DNA from: Bacillus canaveralius
Lineage (GTDB): Bacteria > Bacillota > Bacilli > Bacillales > Cytobacillaceae
Length of the DNA stretch: 54,660 nucleotides
Direction: 5' to 3'
Assembly (NCBI RefSeq): GCF_002860125.1
Contig: NZ_PGVA01000020.1
Coordinates: 1-54,660 of the forward strand
Within the stretch, counting starts at the first letter, position 1; the number at the start of each line of letters is the position of its first letter. The translations under genes and the position numbers were made by a program. Below the pieces are notes generated by a model. That model was not told the DNA's origin and made no database searches. It was given only the letters and a program-made list of their open reading frames with translations. This document shows, in pieces, positions 9,388-19,642 of this stretch.

Positions 9388-10598
9388 CGGTTCACCTCCG
9401 AAAATGCCTCTTTAAACAAGCCATTATGAATCATCACTACACGGATTCCCCTTGCCGTTGCAGCTGCTTTTAAGGTGAGTTCATTCTGGGAAGGGGATTC
9501 TTTTTCATTCTTTATTAAAAATAAAACGACAGAGCTCTTCCGCTGAGCAAAATAGCCGGCTCTTTCAATCAGCTGCTTTGTCAGCTGGGCAGTCACAAGC
9601 ATGATGGTGACATTTTGCTGTGTCAAAAAGGTCTCCGTTTCCAAGATGCGGTCCAGCATGACCGGACTTGCATCCCTTACCTTAGCAAGATGATAGAAAA
9701 GCTGCTGTTGCTGGACCTCACCGCCACGAATCGGAAAAGCTGCCCGTTCATCACTGGAAGATATCAGGCCTACCTGAGCACCTTTCCGAAGAATCGCCCG
9801 AATAATCGACGCCGTAAAAGAGACAATGATTTCAAATCTGCCTTCCGGTGCGCAATCCATCATAATAAAAACATCATGCGACTGGCGCTGCTCAAATTGC
9901 TTGGTCATAATATCATTCCGCTTTGCCGTTGCTTTCCAATTAATCCACGAAAAGCGATCACCTGGCTGGTATTCGCGAATGCCGATTGCCATCGACGTGT
10001 CCCGCTGCACCCTTTCCTTGGATGCCGTCATTCCCTGGTCATAATGATTTTCCAAAGGCCGGTATATCAGCTCTTCAAAGGCCGGGTAAACAATTACTTT
10101 ATCATCAGCAGCAATTCGCTGCTCTTTTTCAATCAAACCAAGCGGATCACCCGTTTTGACCCGAATTGCTTTTAATGCATGTTCACCTCTTGGCATCTCA
10201 TCAATCGTATACTGAAACGATAATTCTCTTCGGAAGCCCGGTGTTAAAAAAGTCTTCGCCTGCTTCTGCTGGCGGGAAAAAGCCAGCGACTCCCCAAGAC
10301 AATCCTCGATGACGATATAAAACAAAGGGAAGGCAATTCGTCTCGACAGGCGCACTTCCGCTTTCAATGTTTCACCAGCATTAAATTCTTTCTTTACAAG
10401 CACCCGTTCTACTTCGATATCAGTAAGTGAGTAGAAAGCCAGGGCAAGGCCATAAAAAGCAAAGGGAAGAAAACTATAAAACAGAAACCAGCTGACAAAT
10501 CCACCTTGAAACATTGCGTAAGAAAAAGTGACGATGACTAAAAACAATAGAACAATCAGCTTCCAAATGCCTTGCAGGTGAGTCCAATGATTTTTCAT
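9384..10598 (-). CDS. yeaD: DUF58 domain protein YeaD
   Basis: A 404-residue protein with two N-terminal membrane helices (about residues 12-60). A C-terminal DUF58 domain carries the diagnostic GIREYQPGDRFSWINWKATAKR (about residues 200-220), followed by a VWA-like fold with DVFIMMDCAPEG. DUF58 proteins accompany MoxR AAA ATPases; the function in Bacillus is not established. It lies 2 bases after yeaC and overlaps yebA by 4 bp, so the three genes are almost certainly cotranscribed. Confidence 0.88.
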   Translation of the reverse strand: MKNHWTHLQGIWKLIVLLFLVIVTFSYAMFQGGFVSWFLFYSFLPFAFYGLALAFYSLTDIEVERVLVKKEFNAGETLKAEVRLSRRIAFPLFYIVIEDCLGESLAFSRQQKQAKTFLTPGFRRELSFQYTIDEMPRGEHALKAIRVKTGDPLGLIEKEQRIAADDKVIVYPAFEELIYRPLENHYDQGMTASKERVQRDTSMAIGIREYQPGDRFSWINWKATAKRNDIMTKQFEQRQSHDVFIMMDCAPEGRFEIIVSFTASIIRAILRKGAQVGLISSSDERAAFPIRGGEVQQQQLFYHLAKVRDASPVMLDRILETETFLTQQNVTIMLVTAQLTKQLIERAGYFAQRKSSVVLFLIKNEKESPSQNELTLKAAATARGIRVVMIHNGLFKEAFSEVNR

Positions 10599-10600
10599 TG

Positions 10601-11557
10601 TTATTTCACAAGCCTTTGTACAGGAACAGGCACCCTCGCCAGCACCCGGATAATGATTTCTTCAGGCGATATCCCTTCAAACTTTGCTTCCGATTTTAAA
10701 ATAAGCCGGTGCGCAAATACGTTCGGAGCCAGGTATTGAATATCATCGGGAATAACATAATCCCTGCCATACATAAAAGCAAAAGCCTGTGCTGCTTTCA
10801 TTAAGGCAATCGAACCACGCGGACTTGCACCAAGATAAACACTTCCATGATTTCTAGTCCGGTTCGCGATATCGACAATATATCTTTTAATCGTATCATC
10901 TACAAAAACCTCTTTGATTTGCTGCTGTAAATACCTGAGTTCTTCAAGATCGACAACCGGTTCCAATTCTTCAATCGGCGGAACCTTTTGCGCCCGATTA
11001 AGCACTTCCACTTCCTCGTCGATGTCCGGATATCCCATCTTCATTTTTAACAGGAACCGGTCGAGTTGCGCCTCAGGAAGCGGATATGTCCCCTCATACT
11101 CTATCGGGTTTTGCGTTGCCATAACAAAAAACGGCCGGTCAAGCTTATGGGTCACTCCATCAATGGTGACACTGCCCTCCTCCATCCCCTCGAGCAAAGC
11201 AGATTGGGTTTTCGGAGAAGTACGATTGATTTCATCGGCCAGAATAATATTTCCCATTATCGGTCCAGGCCTGAACTGGAATTCAAGCTCCTTCGGATTA
11301 TAGATAGAAACTCCCGTCACATCGGAAGGTAATAAATCAGGGGTAAATTGGATCCGTTTAAAGCTGGCACTTACCGATTTTGCGATCGCTCTGACCATCA
11401 TCGTTTTTCCCACTCCGGGAACATCTTCAAGAAGCACATGGCCCCCAGCCAATAATGCGACTAAACTTAATTCGGCGACATTCCGCTTGCCGGTCATGAC
11501 TCTTTCAATATTGCCGATAATCCTTTCAATCGTCGGGTTCATTTCATCTCTCGCCAT
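10601..11557 (-). CDS. yeaC: MoxR-family AAA ATPase YeaC
   Basis: A cytoplasmic ATPase of 318 residues. Walker A is VPGVGKTMMV (about residue 45) and Walker B ILADEINR (about 110), followed by the family signature TSPKTQSALLEGMEE and the sensor MATQNPIEYEGTYPLPEAQLDRF. MoxR proteins act as chaperone-like partners of VWA/DUF58 proteins, here the adjacent YeaD. AGGAGG precedes the ATG. It is the first gene of the yeaC-yeaD-yebA operon; downstream guaA has its own promoter. Confidence 0.92.
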   Translation of the reverse strand: MARDEMNPTIERIIGNIERVMTGKRNVAELSLVALLAGGHVLLEDVPGVGKTMMVRAIAKSVSASFKRIQFTPDLLPSDVTGVSIYNPKELEFQFRPGPIMGNIILADEINRTSPKTQSALLEGMEEGSVTIDGVTHKLDRPFFVMATQNPIEYEGTYPLPEAQLDRFLLKMKMGYPDIDEEVEVLNRAQKVPPIEELEPVVDLEELRYLQQQIKEVFVDDTIKRYIVDIANRTRNHGSVYLGASPRGSIALMKAAQAFAFMYGRDYVIPDDIQYLAPNVFAHRLILKSEAKFEGISPEEIIIRVLARVPVPVQRLVK

Positions 11558-11820
11558 TGTTTCCCTCCTGAATCTCTATATAAAATTATCTCCCCCTCAT
11601 ACGAAAAAGGAAGGTCGCTGCTCAAAAAAAACTGTTTATTTTTATATTCTCTAAATTCTGTAAAATTCCTGTAACAAAAAAATAGAAATCGGGAAAATTT
11701 CCGTTGATTAGACAAAAAACCCCATGATTATATAGACGTTCATCGTAGGAAGAAAGTTTCGAACAATTCATTTTAAAATTCTTCCATTACGCTCAATGAA
11801 AATCAGAAATTGGAACAACC

Positions 11821-11855
11821 AAAATGCCCACCTGATACTAGCAGGTAGGCATTTT
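11821..11855. terminator. hairpin terminator in the yeaC / T7SS-operon gap
   Basis: Arms AAATGCCCACCTG and CAGGTAGGCATTT (one mismatch) enclose ATACTAG. A T run follows on the plus strand and a weaker one on the minus strand. It lies about 180 bases after the last secretion-operon gene and is the probable end of that transcript. The rest of 11558-12034 holds no gene I can support. Confidence 0.6.
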
Positions 11856-12034
11856 TCATTTTTGGGTAAATAGTTACGTTATTGAGTCAATTTCACAATG
11901 TAATAAGCTAAACCGAAAAACGAATGAATTTGTCTACATATTAAAGGAGTATGCCGTAGGAAACGAATAATATGCTTAACTTAAATTAACTGTTCGTTTT
12001 TCACTTAAAGAATTGCTTTATGAAATTCAGTCTA

Positions 12035-12520
12035 TTAAAAACCATTTTTGCTTTGTGCCATTTTCGGAATAAGCAAGCCCAGCATGACAATAACTCCTAC
12101 CGCAAGCAAGCAGATGTATAGAATAATAAGCTTGGGATTATCGTTTGTGATGCTTTCTGTATCTTCAGAAACATCAAATTTGTTTTTATTCTCCACATCC
12201 GAAAAAAGTTTTAACCGTTCTGCTTTTGCTGTTATTGTATTATTGGCTTTGGCATCTCCGCTAAAAAGCTGATCTTTTACACCTTCGAGTGGATTCGATT
12301 TCTGCCCTTCAAAGGTTAAACCCTTTTGTTCCTCTGGAATTGCTTTTTTATTGTCATAAAGAGAATCTTCATGCAAGAAATTAGTGTTTTCGTTAAATTC
12401 TTTTTTTTCATAAGTATTGGGCATTAAATCATCAATATTGGGACTTGCTCCCACTGAAATTCCGTTTAAGAAAATTGCGGCGGGGAACATATAAGCGATA
12501 ATAAAGCCTTTAAGCTTCAT
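12035..12520 (-). CDS. essA: type VII secretion protein EssA-like (YueC)
   Basis: A small membrane protein at the end of the secretion operon. From the ATG at 12520 (preceded by GGGGAAGAGG) it is 161 residues. It has an N-terminal hydrophobic segment (FIIAYMFPAAIFLNGISVGA), a polar extracytoplasmic middle, and a C-terminal transmembrane helix (LIILYICLLAVGVIVMLGLLI). That layout and its place after yueB/esaA match EssA/YueC. It overlaps yueB by 11 bases. The upstream in-frame start at 12553 is less likely because it lacks an RBS and would lie inside yueB. Sequence conservation is weak in this family, so the call rests partly on position. Confidence 0.72.
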   Translation of the reverse strand: MKLKGFIIAYMFPAAIFLNGISVGASPNIDDLMPNTYEKKEFNENTNFLHEDSLYDNKKAIPEEQKGLTFEGQKSNPLEGVKDQLFSGDAKANNTITAKAERLKLFSDVENKNKFDVSEDTESITNDNPKLIILYICLLAVGVIVMLGLLIPKMAQSKNGF

Positions 12521-15140
12521 GTGCCTCTTCCCCTGCCTTATGAGCGCGTGCATTCTTCAGTGCATTGAACGCGAACGGTATGATGGAAAGGAAAAGAATG
12601 GTCCCTGCTAACACGATAATAGCAGGTATGAACAGTGCACTTGAACCATACTGAATCGACATATAAACCTTTGACATTTGGTCTTCATATTGAAAGTTTG
12701 GTGCAGCAAGAGCAAGCAGCGGTGTGATGAAAAACGCAACAAGTGCCACACTTGCAACCCAACCAATTAAATTGCCTATTTTAAAGCTGACCAGCACGAG
12801 CGTCGAAGCAGTGGCCAAAAGAAGAATCGTAAATATCGACCATTCAATCGCGCGAGTTTCACCTAGTGGATAGATATTTAACCCGAATAAACTAATAATC
12901 AAACCGACGATTAAATTTAGTAACACAAACATCGAACCTTGCACCAGTATTGAAGCACCTTTGAAGTAGTGGCTGAAATAACCGATTAACAGGCTGCTCA
13001 ACAATACAATCGCCAAAATGACAACTGGAGGAACTTTCTTTTCTTCTTCCTCTTTAGAAGATCCATCCCCACTGATTTGCAGCGGTTGAGATAAATATTC
13101 ATACACCGGACCATTTTGCTGTCCGTCTACATACGCGTTGCCGAGAACACCAAAGATATCATCGCGGAACAACTGAGTAGTAGCGACATTTGTGCCCCAT
13201 TTTTCATTCAGCTTATCTGCATCCGCCTGGACATTTTGGACCTGGGACTGCAGTTCGTCCGTATAAGTGACAATACTCCCCTGGCTCTCACCGAGTGATG
13301 TCATTAACTCGTTAATGCTCAGCATTTCCTGGCTGATACTTTTCTGGCTTGAAACTACCACCGTACCATCAGCACCTTGGTCAGGTCTTGGTACGTTTCG
13401 AGTTAACAGATGAGTAGGGTTTTGAATTTGCTTTAGGACTGAGCTGGCAGTTTCTTCGATTGATTTTAGGTCATCTTGGACTATTTTTTGTTCTTTATCT
13501 AGGTTTGCACCGTATTCTGTCATGAACGCTTGTAACGTACCTTCTAAAGCAGTCATTCCGGCTTCTGTGGAAGGCAGTTCGGTGTTTAGAGTTTCCCATG
13601 CCTTTTGCTCATCAGGATTCATTGCAACTATTTCATTAATGTCATTTAAGAATTGTAATTTATTTTCGCTATCATCATAAAGCATGCCTTTTAAGGTAGA
13701 TTCATACTGTTCCAGAAGTGAATAATATTTTAGATTTTTTACCAGATCATTACTATTAATAGTAATCCCAAATATATTTGATAATTTATTATTCGCAGGT
13801 AAATTTTCTAACCCAAAAATGAGTTGCTCCTTATTCTGCACAATTGGTTTTAGAGGATTATTATCTCCTGTATTCTTAGTTTCTAAATTAGTCTTTAGTA
13901 TATTTATTCGAGAAGCCCAATCGCCTAAATCCTCTATAATCTGGTTTTCTGGTTCAGGCTCTTGTTCAAGGGATGTTTTTAAAGCAATCACTTCATCATG
14001 AATTTTTGTAAGTTCATCTATTTCAGCCTGTAAATCTAAGATTGACGAAGAATTACCATATCCAGAGCCAGTATTCAGTTCACTTTTTATTTGCAAAAGT
14101 TCATCTTCAAGTTGCTTTAGTTTTATTGAATCTTGTGAATTAATATAGGCTACTAAGTGATTAGGTTGTTCTTTGACCTGTTCAGAACGAGATAAAGACA
14201 GATTTTTTATCATCTCATTGTTCTCTTTAATATCTTCATTAATCTCTCCCATATTGACAGAGAGTTGTTGGGTATTCTGCTCAAACAGCTGTTTTGACCT
14301 TCCACTCGAATCACTTTGAGCGGTACTAGCATTCTGAATACTAGTTATATTCTGATCCTGCGCCTTCTGCAAAGTCTGCTGCTGCAAATCCTGGTACTCC
14401 TGATAATCCTCCACATACTTCACAAAAGCGGCAAGATTTTGTTCGAATTGTTTTACGTTATTCTCCCGCTGCGGCGACGAATCTACTGTGGATCTCATCG
14501 TCGACTGAATGGCTTCAAGCATGTTACGCTGCTGCTCGATTTCACCTGCTAAATTCTGTGAGCTTGGTTTATAAAAAGCGAGCATTGCATTCTGGAAGTC
14601 GATTTCTTTTTGGAGGATTTCATCAAATTTACTTCGGACATTTTCCAGGTCTTGAGAAATATAAGACCAGTATAAAGTAGAAACTTTCCCGTTTACACGG
14701 CTTGTTGCCTGCTCAATTTCACGAAGGACTTTTTCACGATTGAACACATTCAGTTGATCCTGGACCGTATATTCGAACTTCGCTTTAACAGGCTGTTGCT
14801 CTTCATACGACATAATATTCCTTGAAAAATCTGATGGAATAAAAACGACTGCATCGTACTTTGTATTTTCCAGTCCATTGACAGCAGCACTTCGGCTAAG
14901 GACTGTCCAGTCGAAATCCGAATCTTCTGCGAGAATATTGGAAATTTCTTTGCCGAATTCCAATGATCTGTCCTCTTTATCTGCACCGGTATCTTCGTTT
15001 ACAACTGCGATTGTCCTAGTTGCATTGGCCCTTTCCTGCAATTCGTTGTCACCAACAGAACCAAAGAAAACGGCCGGTGTGGAAAAAATGAGAAAGACAA
15101 TAAATATCATTTTCACAATGTATTTCGTTTTCCACGTCAT
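12510..15140 (-). CDS. esaA: type VII secretion protein EsaA / YueB-like
   Basis: A large membrane protein of the Firmicute type VII (ESX-like) secretion machine; the B. subtilis homologue YueB is also the receptor for phage SPP1. Of 876 residues, one N-terminal helix (about 10-28) is followed by a long extracellular region of some 650 residues rich in Q, N and E, with coiled-coil stretches. About five helices are packed into the C-terminal 200 residues (VVILAIVLLSSLLIGYF onwards). This topology is characteristic. It overlaps essC by 4 bp. The extracellular region is where phage-driven variation would be expected. Confidence 0.88.
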   Translation of the reverse strand: MTWKTKYIVKMIFIVFLIFSTPAVFFGSVGDNELQERANATRTIAVVNEDTGADKEDRSLEFGKEISNILAEDSDFDWTVLSRSAAVNGLENTKYDAVVFIPSDFSRNIMSYEEQQPVKAKFEYTVQDQLNVFNREKVLREIEQATSRVNGKVSTLYWSYISQDLENVRSKFDEILQKEIDFQNAMLAFYKPSSQNLAGEIEQQRNMLEAIQSTMRSTVDSSPQRENNVKQFEQNLAAFVKYVEDYQEYQDLQQQTLQKAQDQNITSIQNASTAQSDSSGRSKQLFEQNTQQLSVNMGEINEDIKENNEMIKNLSLSRSEQVKEQPNHLVAYINSQDSIKLKQLEDELLQIKSELNTGSGYGNSSSILDLQAEIDELTKIHDEVIALKTSLEQEPEPENQIIEDLGDWASRINILKTNLETKNTGDNNPLKPIVQNKEQLIFGLENLPANNKLSNIFGITINSNDLVKNLKYYSLLEQYESTLKGMLYDDSENKLQFLNDINEIVAMNPDEQKAWETLNTELPSTEAGMTALEGTLQAFMTEYGANLDKEQKIVQDDLKSIEETASSVLKQIQNPTHLLTRNVPRPDQGADGTVVVSSQKSISQEMLSINELMTSLGESQGSIVTYTDELQSQVQNVQADADKLNEKWGTNVATTQLFRDDIFGVLGNAYVDGQQNGPVYEYLSQPLQISGDGSSKEEEEKKVPPVVILAIVLLSSLLIGYFSHYFKGASILVQGSMFVLLNLIVGLIISLFGLNIYPLGETRAIEWSIFTILLLATASTLVLVSFKIGNLIGWVASVALVAFFITPLLALAAPNFQYEDQMSKVYMSIQYGSSALFIPAIIVLAGTILFLSIIPFAFNALKNARAHKAGEEAHEA

Positions 15141-18100
15141 GTATAGACCTTCCTTTCAGTGGCACATAGCGGAATTTGGATTTTGATTTCCTTCCCATTG
15201 ACTACGTAATATCCATAGCCCGGGTGAATTTCTTCTTCTTTACGCTCATAAGGAAGCGTGAAAAGAGTTTGTTCTGATTTCTTCATCAAAATAACGGCCT
15301 GGCGAATCTGCTTAATTTCTGATGTTAAAGAATCATAGCCTTTAGACAGGTCATTATTGCTTCCGGCCACCAAAATATTAAACCCTAGATGGCTGAAATT
15401 TTTCATGAGGTTGGCGATTTTATCCTGTAATTGGCTGTCCAATGTTTGTGAGAATCGTGCATAACCATCGATCACGAGTAAAACTGGTGTAAAGCCCACA
15501 GCCACATTTCCATGTTGGATGCTTTTAACATACTCTCTTTCCCTTTGTGATAAAATCTGCTCAACGCTGCCCAGCCACTCTGCGATATGCTCCTTCGATT
15601 CCATATAATCGACGTTGTCCTCATCCATATACATGGATAACCCCCGATCAAATGAATCAAAAATCCCAATCGTTTCAGTTCCCTGAAGCAACGCTGTATT
15701 CAAAATCACCTTCAGGACGTTTGTTTTTCCTTTTTGTGCCTGACCGACAATCAGCCCATGCTTGTTTTTTACAAAGTTCATGTAAACAGGCTTAACCAAC
15801 TCTTCATCGAGGCCAATCGGAATCATTCCCGCTTGTTTCATGCCATCTGTATATTGGGCGAAGTTAATCATCGTCAATTCAGATGGAAGCATCGGAACCG
15901 CTTCAGGAACCTTAGACCCGTCGTATTTAACTTTTATTAACTGAATATCGTCTTTAATTGTGTCCAATAATTGATAGTCATCCGCTCCATCCGCCGGCAA
16001 GAATACCTGTGAAAAGAAAGTTTCTTCTTGTTTGATAATGGCTCTTCCCGGTATCGGTTCTGGTGCAAACGGCACTCTTCCCAAGATCGTGTAGGCTTCG
16101 GTATTGTCCATTAAGTAATGAACGATTTTTGTTTTTAAATTGTTCATCAACGACTGACGAATTGAGTTAATCCTTGTCGCAGTAAAAACCATATAAACTC
16201 CCAGCGACTGCCCATCTCTCGCAAATTGATTGATTTGCGTTTCGAGGTCCTGCATCTCTTCTTTGATGAGATCAAAATTATCAATCGTAATAAACAGGAG
16301 CGGAAGCGTATCGTTGCTGATTGAGTTATACATTTTAATGCTGCTGACTTCCTGCTGCTGAAACAACTGTTTTCTGCGCGCTATTTCCTCTCTTAAGATC
16401 CTCATGAACTTCTCTATTTTTCGTTCATCGTCAATTAAGAAAAAGTCTGCCGTATGTGGCAGCTGCTTTAAAGGCAAGAGTGCTCCATTTCCAAAATCGA
16501 ATATATAGTAATGAACATCTTCGGGACTGTAGCGCTCAGCGATACTGAGAAGAAGGGTTATGGCTGTATGCGATTTCCCGTAGCCGGAAGAACCAAAAAT
16601 CCCAATGTTTCCATCGTTCATGATGTCATATCCATAAGGTGTCTGGCTTTGTTTCTCCGGCTCGTCGATTAAGGCAAAATAAATCTCGCGCTCGTTGTTA
16701 GAAGTATACAGTCTCCGGGACAAGCGATTCGCGAGCGGCGGCAGCCAAGGGCTTCTCAGCTTTTTAATGCCCATTTCCTGTTGCAATGCTTCGATTTGAT
16801 CTACAATGGCTTCTATCTCCGTCTGACCTTCTTTTTTCTTTCTCTCATGTGTGGACACGTCCGAGAGCGGAATCAAGCCAAGATCGGTCACGATCGCAAC
16901 CTCGTCTTCTGTCTCGGAAGTGTCTTCAAGATACTTGGCACCGCTCCATGCCGACTGGAAAAGCTCATAAATTTCGTTGTTTCCAACTTGGAGATATCCC
17001 CGGCCGGTCATAGTAATCGCAGCCGCATCGCCGTTCTTAAGTATTTCCCGGCTGTCCTCGACATTCTGAACCTTCAATGCGACTCGAAAGCGGGCATTGC
17101 TCCAAATCTGCTCATCAATGACACCGCCCGGTTTCTGTGTGGCCAAAATCAAATGTACTCCGAGGCTTCGGCCGATACGTGCGGCACTGACCAGCTCCCT
17201 GATGAATTCTGGCTCCTCACTTTTTAATTCGGCAAATTCATCCGAAATCAAGAATAGGTGCGGAAGTGGTTCCTCAGTAAGGTTTTGTTTATATAAATCT
17301 GTATAGTCATTAATGTGATTGACCTGGTATCTATCAAATAAGCGCTGGCGCCTTCTTAACTCGCTTTTAATCGAGGCGAGCGCTCTTGCGCTGAAGTTTT
17401 TACTGCCTTCAATATTGGTAATCGTCCCAAGCAGATGAGGCATGTTTTTAAAAGGCTGTGCCATGCCTCCCCCTTTATAATCAATCAACAGAAATGCGAC
17501 TTCATGCGGATGAAAGTGAACCGCCAGTGACAGTATGTATGTTTGCAAAAATTCACTTTTCCCCGATCCGGTTGTCCCGGCGAGAAGTCCATGCGGGCCA
17601 TGGGCTTTTTCATGAAGATTTAGTTCAACGAGGTCTTCTTTCCCTTTTAACCCAATTGGGACTGCCAATGATTTAGCTGATTCCATTGTTAACCAATTTT
17701 GTTTGATCGGCAGCTGTTCGACTTCCTTTATGTTCAGCATTTCCAAGAACGAAACACTAGCCGGAATCGAATTTGTCATCCCAACTTGATGGTCCAGCGT
17801 TCTCAGCATCCGTGCAAAAGCTTCATTTCCTTTGCGTAGGTGGACATCGAGCCTGAACGGAATCGAGACTGCTTTCTTGTGCTGGATTAAAATATCCCCC
17901 TCCTTGTCATTGATATATCTGACAAGAGTTTGGATATGCTCGGTCAAGCTCTCTTTCGAATCGGCCGCAAAAATAACCGAAATTCCCAGATGTGCATGCT
18001 TTCCTTCCAAATATTCAAGAATGACGTGTTCCGCAATTAACTGCTGATTGGTGATAATAAAGACGATGTGCGGAGAAAATCTTGTCTTCTCCTTGTCTTC

Positions 18101-19618
18101 ATCCATATCCCTGTCCCGAAGAATTTCATAAATTGGCGAAAGTAACTGGTCGCGGGTTTGCTCATTGTAAATTAATCCTTTTGCATGGGCATGGGGTAGC
18201 TGGAAATGCGGCAGCCACTTAACCCATTCCCATTCGCTATATTCTTTTTCATTAAAAATAAACACAAATCTTAAATCGTGATAGCTGTGGAAAAAGGAAA
18301 GCTGGCCGATGATCTGGTGAATTTCATTCATCACTACAGCCTCTTTGCCGACCAGCCCGATCGCTCCCTGTGATAAATCGGCGACAACTGGAACATTTTT
18401 AATTTCGCGGTATACTTTTTCCATCAGCTGCGATTGTTCAAGTAAATCGTCAATTTCCCGGTTTGCCAGATCCCCGGCGCTCACGTTCACCTGGTAGCTG
18501 GGTGGTATTGTACCGGTACCAAGCCGGAACTGAAGAAAGTCATGGCTTTCAAGCGAACGTTCCCAAAGTCGGTCGGAAATTTGTCCAGTCAAGTACTTCA
18601 TTCTTTCGAATGATGGAAAATGAAATTTCAGCACCTGCTTCTGTTTTTCAGCTAACTCCTGCAGTTCACTGCGCTTGTTTTCAAGATACTGGGTATACAC
18701 CCTGTATCTCCTCTCTTTGCGCTTTTTCTGGGTACTTTTATCCTTAAAGTACTGAACACTCGACGTGACCATCGTTGTCATGAACATAACCATTGAAATA
18801 ATAATAAATATTCCTCTTGGCTGAATCAGTGCGACAACGCCCATTACAATCAGCATGATTAGAGGAGGCATGATGATGAGCCATAAGCCTCTGTTTGTGT
18901 CGTCCGACTCTTGCGCTGGGAAAGACAAAGTCACTTTTTCGTTTGGAAGCTCATAAATCATCCTCGGGGTCCTTCTGTAAATCGGATACTTTTTGCTCAT
19001 TTCCGATTGGGGGCGACGAGCTAAAGAAAGACTCGTCTCGTAATCTTCCAAACTTTTGATTTCCAACAAGTCGTCTTCGAGCAGGCGGATCGTCATAAAT
19101 GGAAGAAATAAAAAGTCGCCTGTTTCCACCTTTGTATTATTTGAAATTCTTTGTCCATTTAAGTAGAGAATACTGTTTCCATGCTCAACCATCCACCCCG
19201 TCCTCATTTTAACAAGCTGAAAAGAATCATCTTCAGCTTTACCAATAATGGACGTCTGCGTTTTGAAAACGACTGAACTCTTCTTAAGCGGAGAAAAAGT
19301 CAATTCTTGATGACTCCCTATAAAATAGGTTTCTGTTTTCTTATCTTCTCCCGTCAGGAAAATCGATAGTGATTCAGTCTGCTGTTTCAGTTGGAACGGT
19401 TCCTCGATTGTTGCCTTTCCAATCGACTTTCCATTTTGCTTAACTGTTAAAGCAGTAAATCCATCGGTCTTGATTTCAAGCGGACCATCTTGAAACGGGA
19501 ATTCCCTTAAGGTTACCGTTTGTTGCACATCGCGACCAACGGTGAATGAATGGTTCTCGCCTTTTTTTACCGGGACCCGCTGGTAATATTGATTATAAAA
19601 CAACCAAATGTTGCTCAA
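15137..19618 (-). CDS. essC: type VII secretion ATPase EssC / YukBA
   Basis: The motor ATPase of the secretion system, 1493 residues. The N-terminal part has FHA-like folds (about 1-190). Two membrane helices lie near residues 245-280. Then come FtsK/SpoIIIE-type ATPase modules with P-loops GTTGSGKSE (about 680), GSSGYGKSH (about 1010) and a degenerate third, GQAQKGKTN (about 1290). It recognises and drives export of WXG100 proteins such as the adjacent EsxA. It starts with TTG at 19618, preceded by AGGAGGTGA. In some relatives the gene is split; here it is one reading frame. Confidence 0.93.
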   Translation of the reverse strand: MSNIWLFYNQYYQRVPVKKGENHSFTVGRDVQQTVTLREFPFQDGPLEIKTDGFTALTVKQNGKSIGKATIEEPFQLKQQTESLSIFLTGEDKKTETYFIGSHQELTFSPLKKSSVVFKTQTSIIGKAEDDSFQLVKMRTGWMVEHGNSILYLNGQRISNNTKVETGDFLFLPFMTIRLLEDDLLEIKSLEDYETSLSLARRPQSEMSKKYPIYRRTPRMIYELPNEKVTLSFPAQESDDTNRGLWLIIMPPLIMLIVMGVVALIQPRGIFIIISMVMFMTTMVTSSVQYFKDKSTQKKRKERRYRVYTQYLENKRSELQELAEKQKQVLKFHFPSFERMKYLTGQISDRLWERSLESHDFLQFRLGTGTIPPSYQVNVSAGDLANREIDDLLEQSQLMEKVYREIKNVPVVADLSQGAIGLVGKEAVVMNEIHQIIGQLSFFHSYHDLRFVFIFNEKEYSEWEWVKWLPHFQLPHAHAKGLIYNEQTRDQLLSPIYEILRDRDMDEDKEKTRFSPHIVFIITNQQLIAEHVILEYLEGKHAHLGISVIFAADSKESLTEHIQTLVRYINDKEGDILIQHKKAVSIPFRLDVHLRKGNEAFARMLRTLDHQVGMTNSIPASVSFLEMLNIKEVEQLPIKQNWLTMESAKSLAVPIGLKGKEDLVELNLHEKAHGPHGLLAGTTGSGKSEFLQTYILSLAVHFHPHEVAFLLIDYKGGGMAQPFKNMPHLLGTITNIEGSKNFSARALASIKSELRRRQRLFDRYQVNHINDYTDLYKQNLTEEPLPHLFLISDEFAELKSEEPEFIRELVSAARIGRSLGVHLILATQKPGGVIDEQIWSNARFRVALKVQNVEDSREILKNGDAAAITMTGRGYLQVGNNEIYELFQSAWSGAKYLEDTSETEDEVAIVTDLGLIPLSDVSTHERKKKEGQTEIEAIVDQIEALQQEMGIKKLRSPWLPPLANRLSRRLYTSNNEREIYFALIDEPEKQSQTPYGYDIMNDGNIGIFGSSGYGKSHTAITLLLSIAERYSPEDVHYYIFDFGNGALLPLKQLPHTADFFLIDDERKIEKFMRILREEIARRKQLFQQQEVSSIKMYNSISNDTLPLLFITIDNFDLIKEEMQDLETQINQFARDGQSLGVYMVFTATRINSIRQSLMNNLKTKIVHYLMDNTEAYTILGRVPFAPEPIPGRAIIKQEETFFSQVFLPADGADDYQLLDTIKDDIQLIKVKYDGSKVPEAVPMLPSELTMINFAQYTDGMKQAGMIPIGLDEELVKPVYMNFVKNKHGLIVGQAQKGKTNVLKVILNTALLQGTETIGIFDSFDRGLSMYMDEDNVDYMESKEHIAEWLGSVEQILSQREREYVKSIQHGNVAVGFTPVLLVIDGYARFSQTLDSQLQDKIANLMKNFSHLGFNILVAGSNNDLSKGYDSLTSEIKQIRQAVILMKKSEQTLFTLPYERKEEEIHPGYGYYVVNGKEIKIQIPLCATERKVYT

Positions 19619-19642
19619 GCTATCACCTCCTGTAGAATCCCG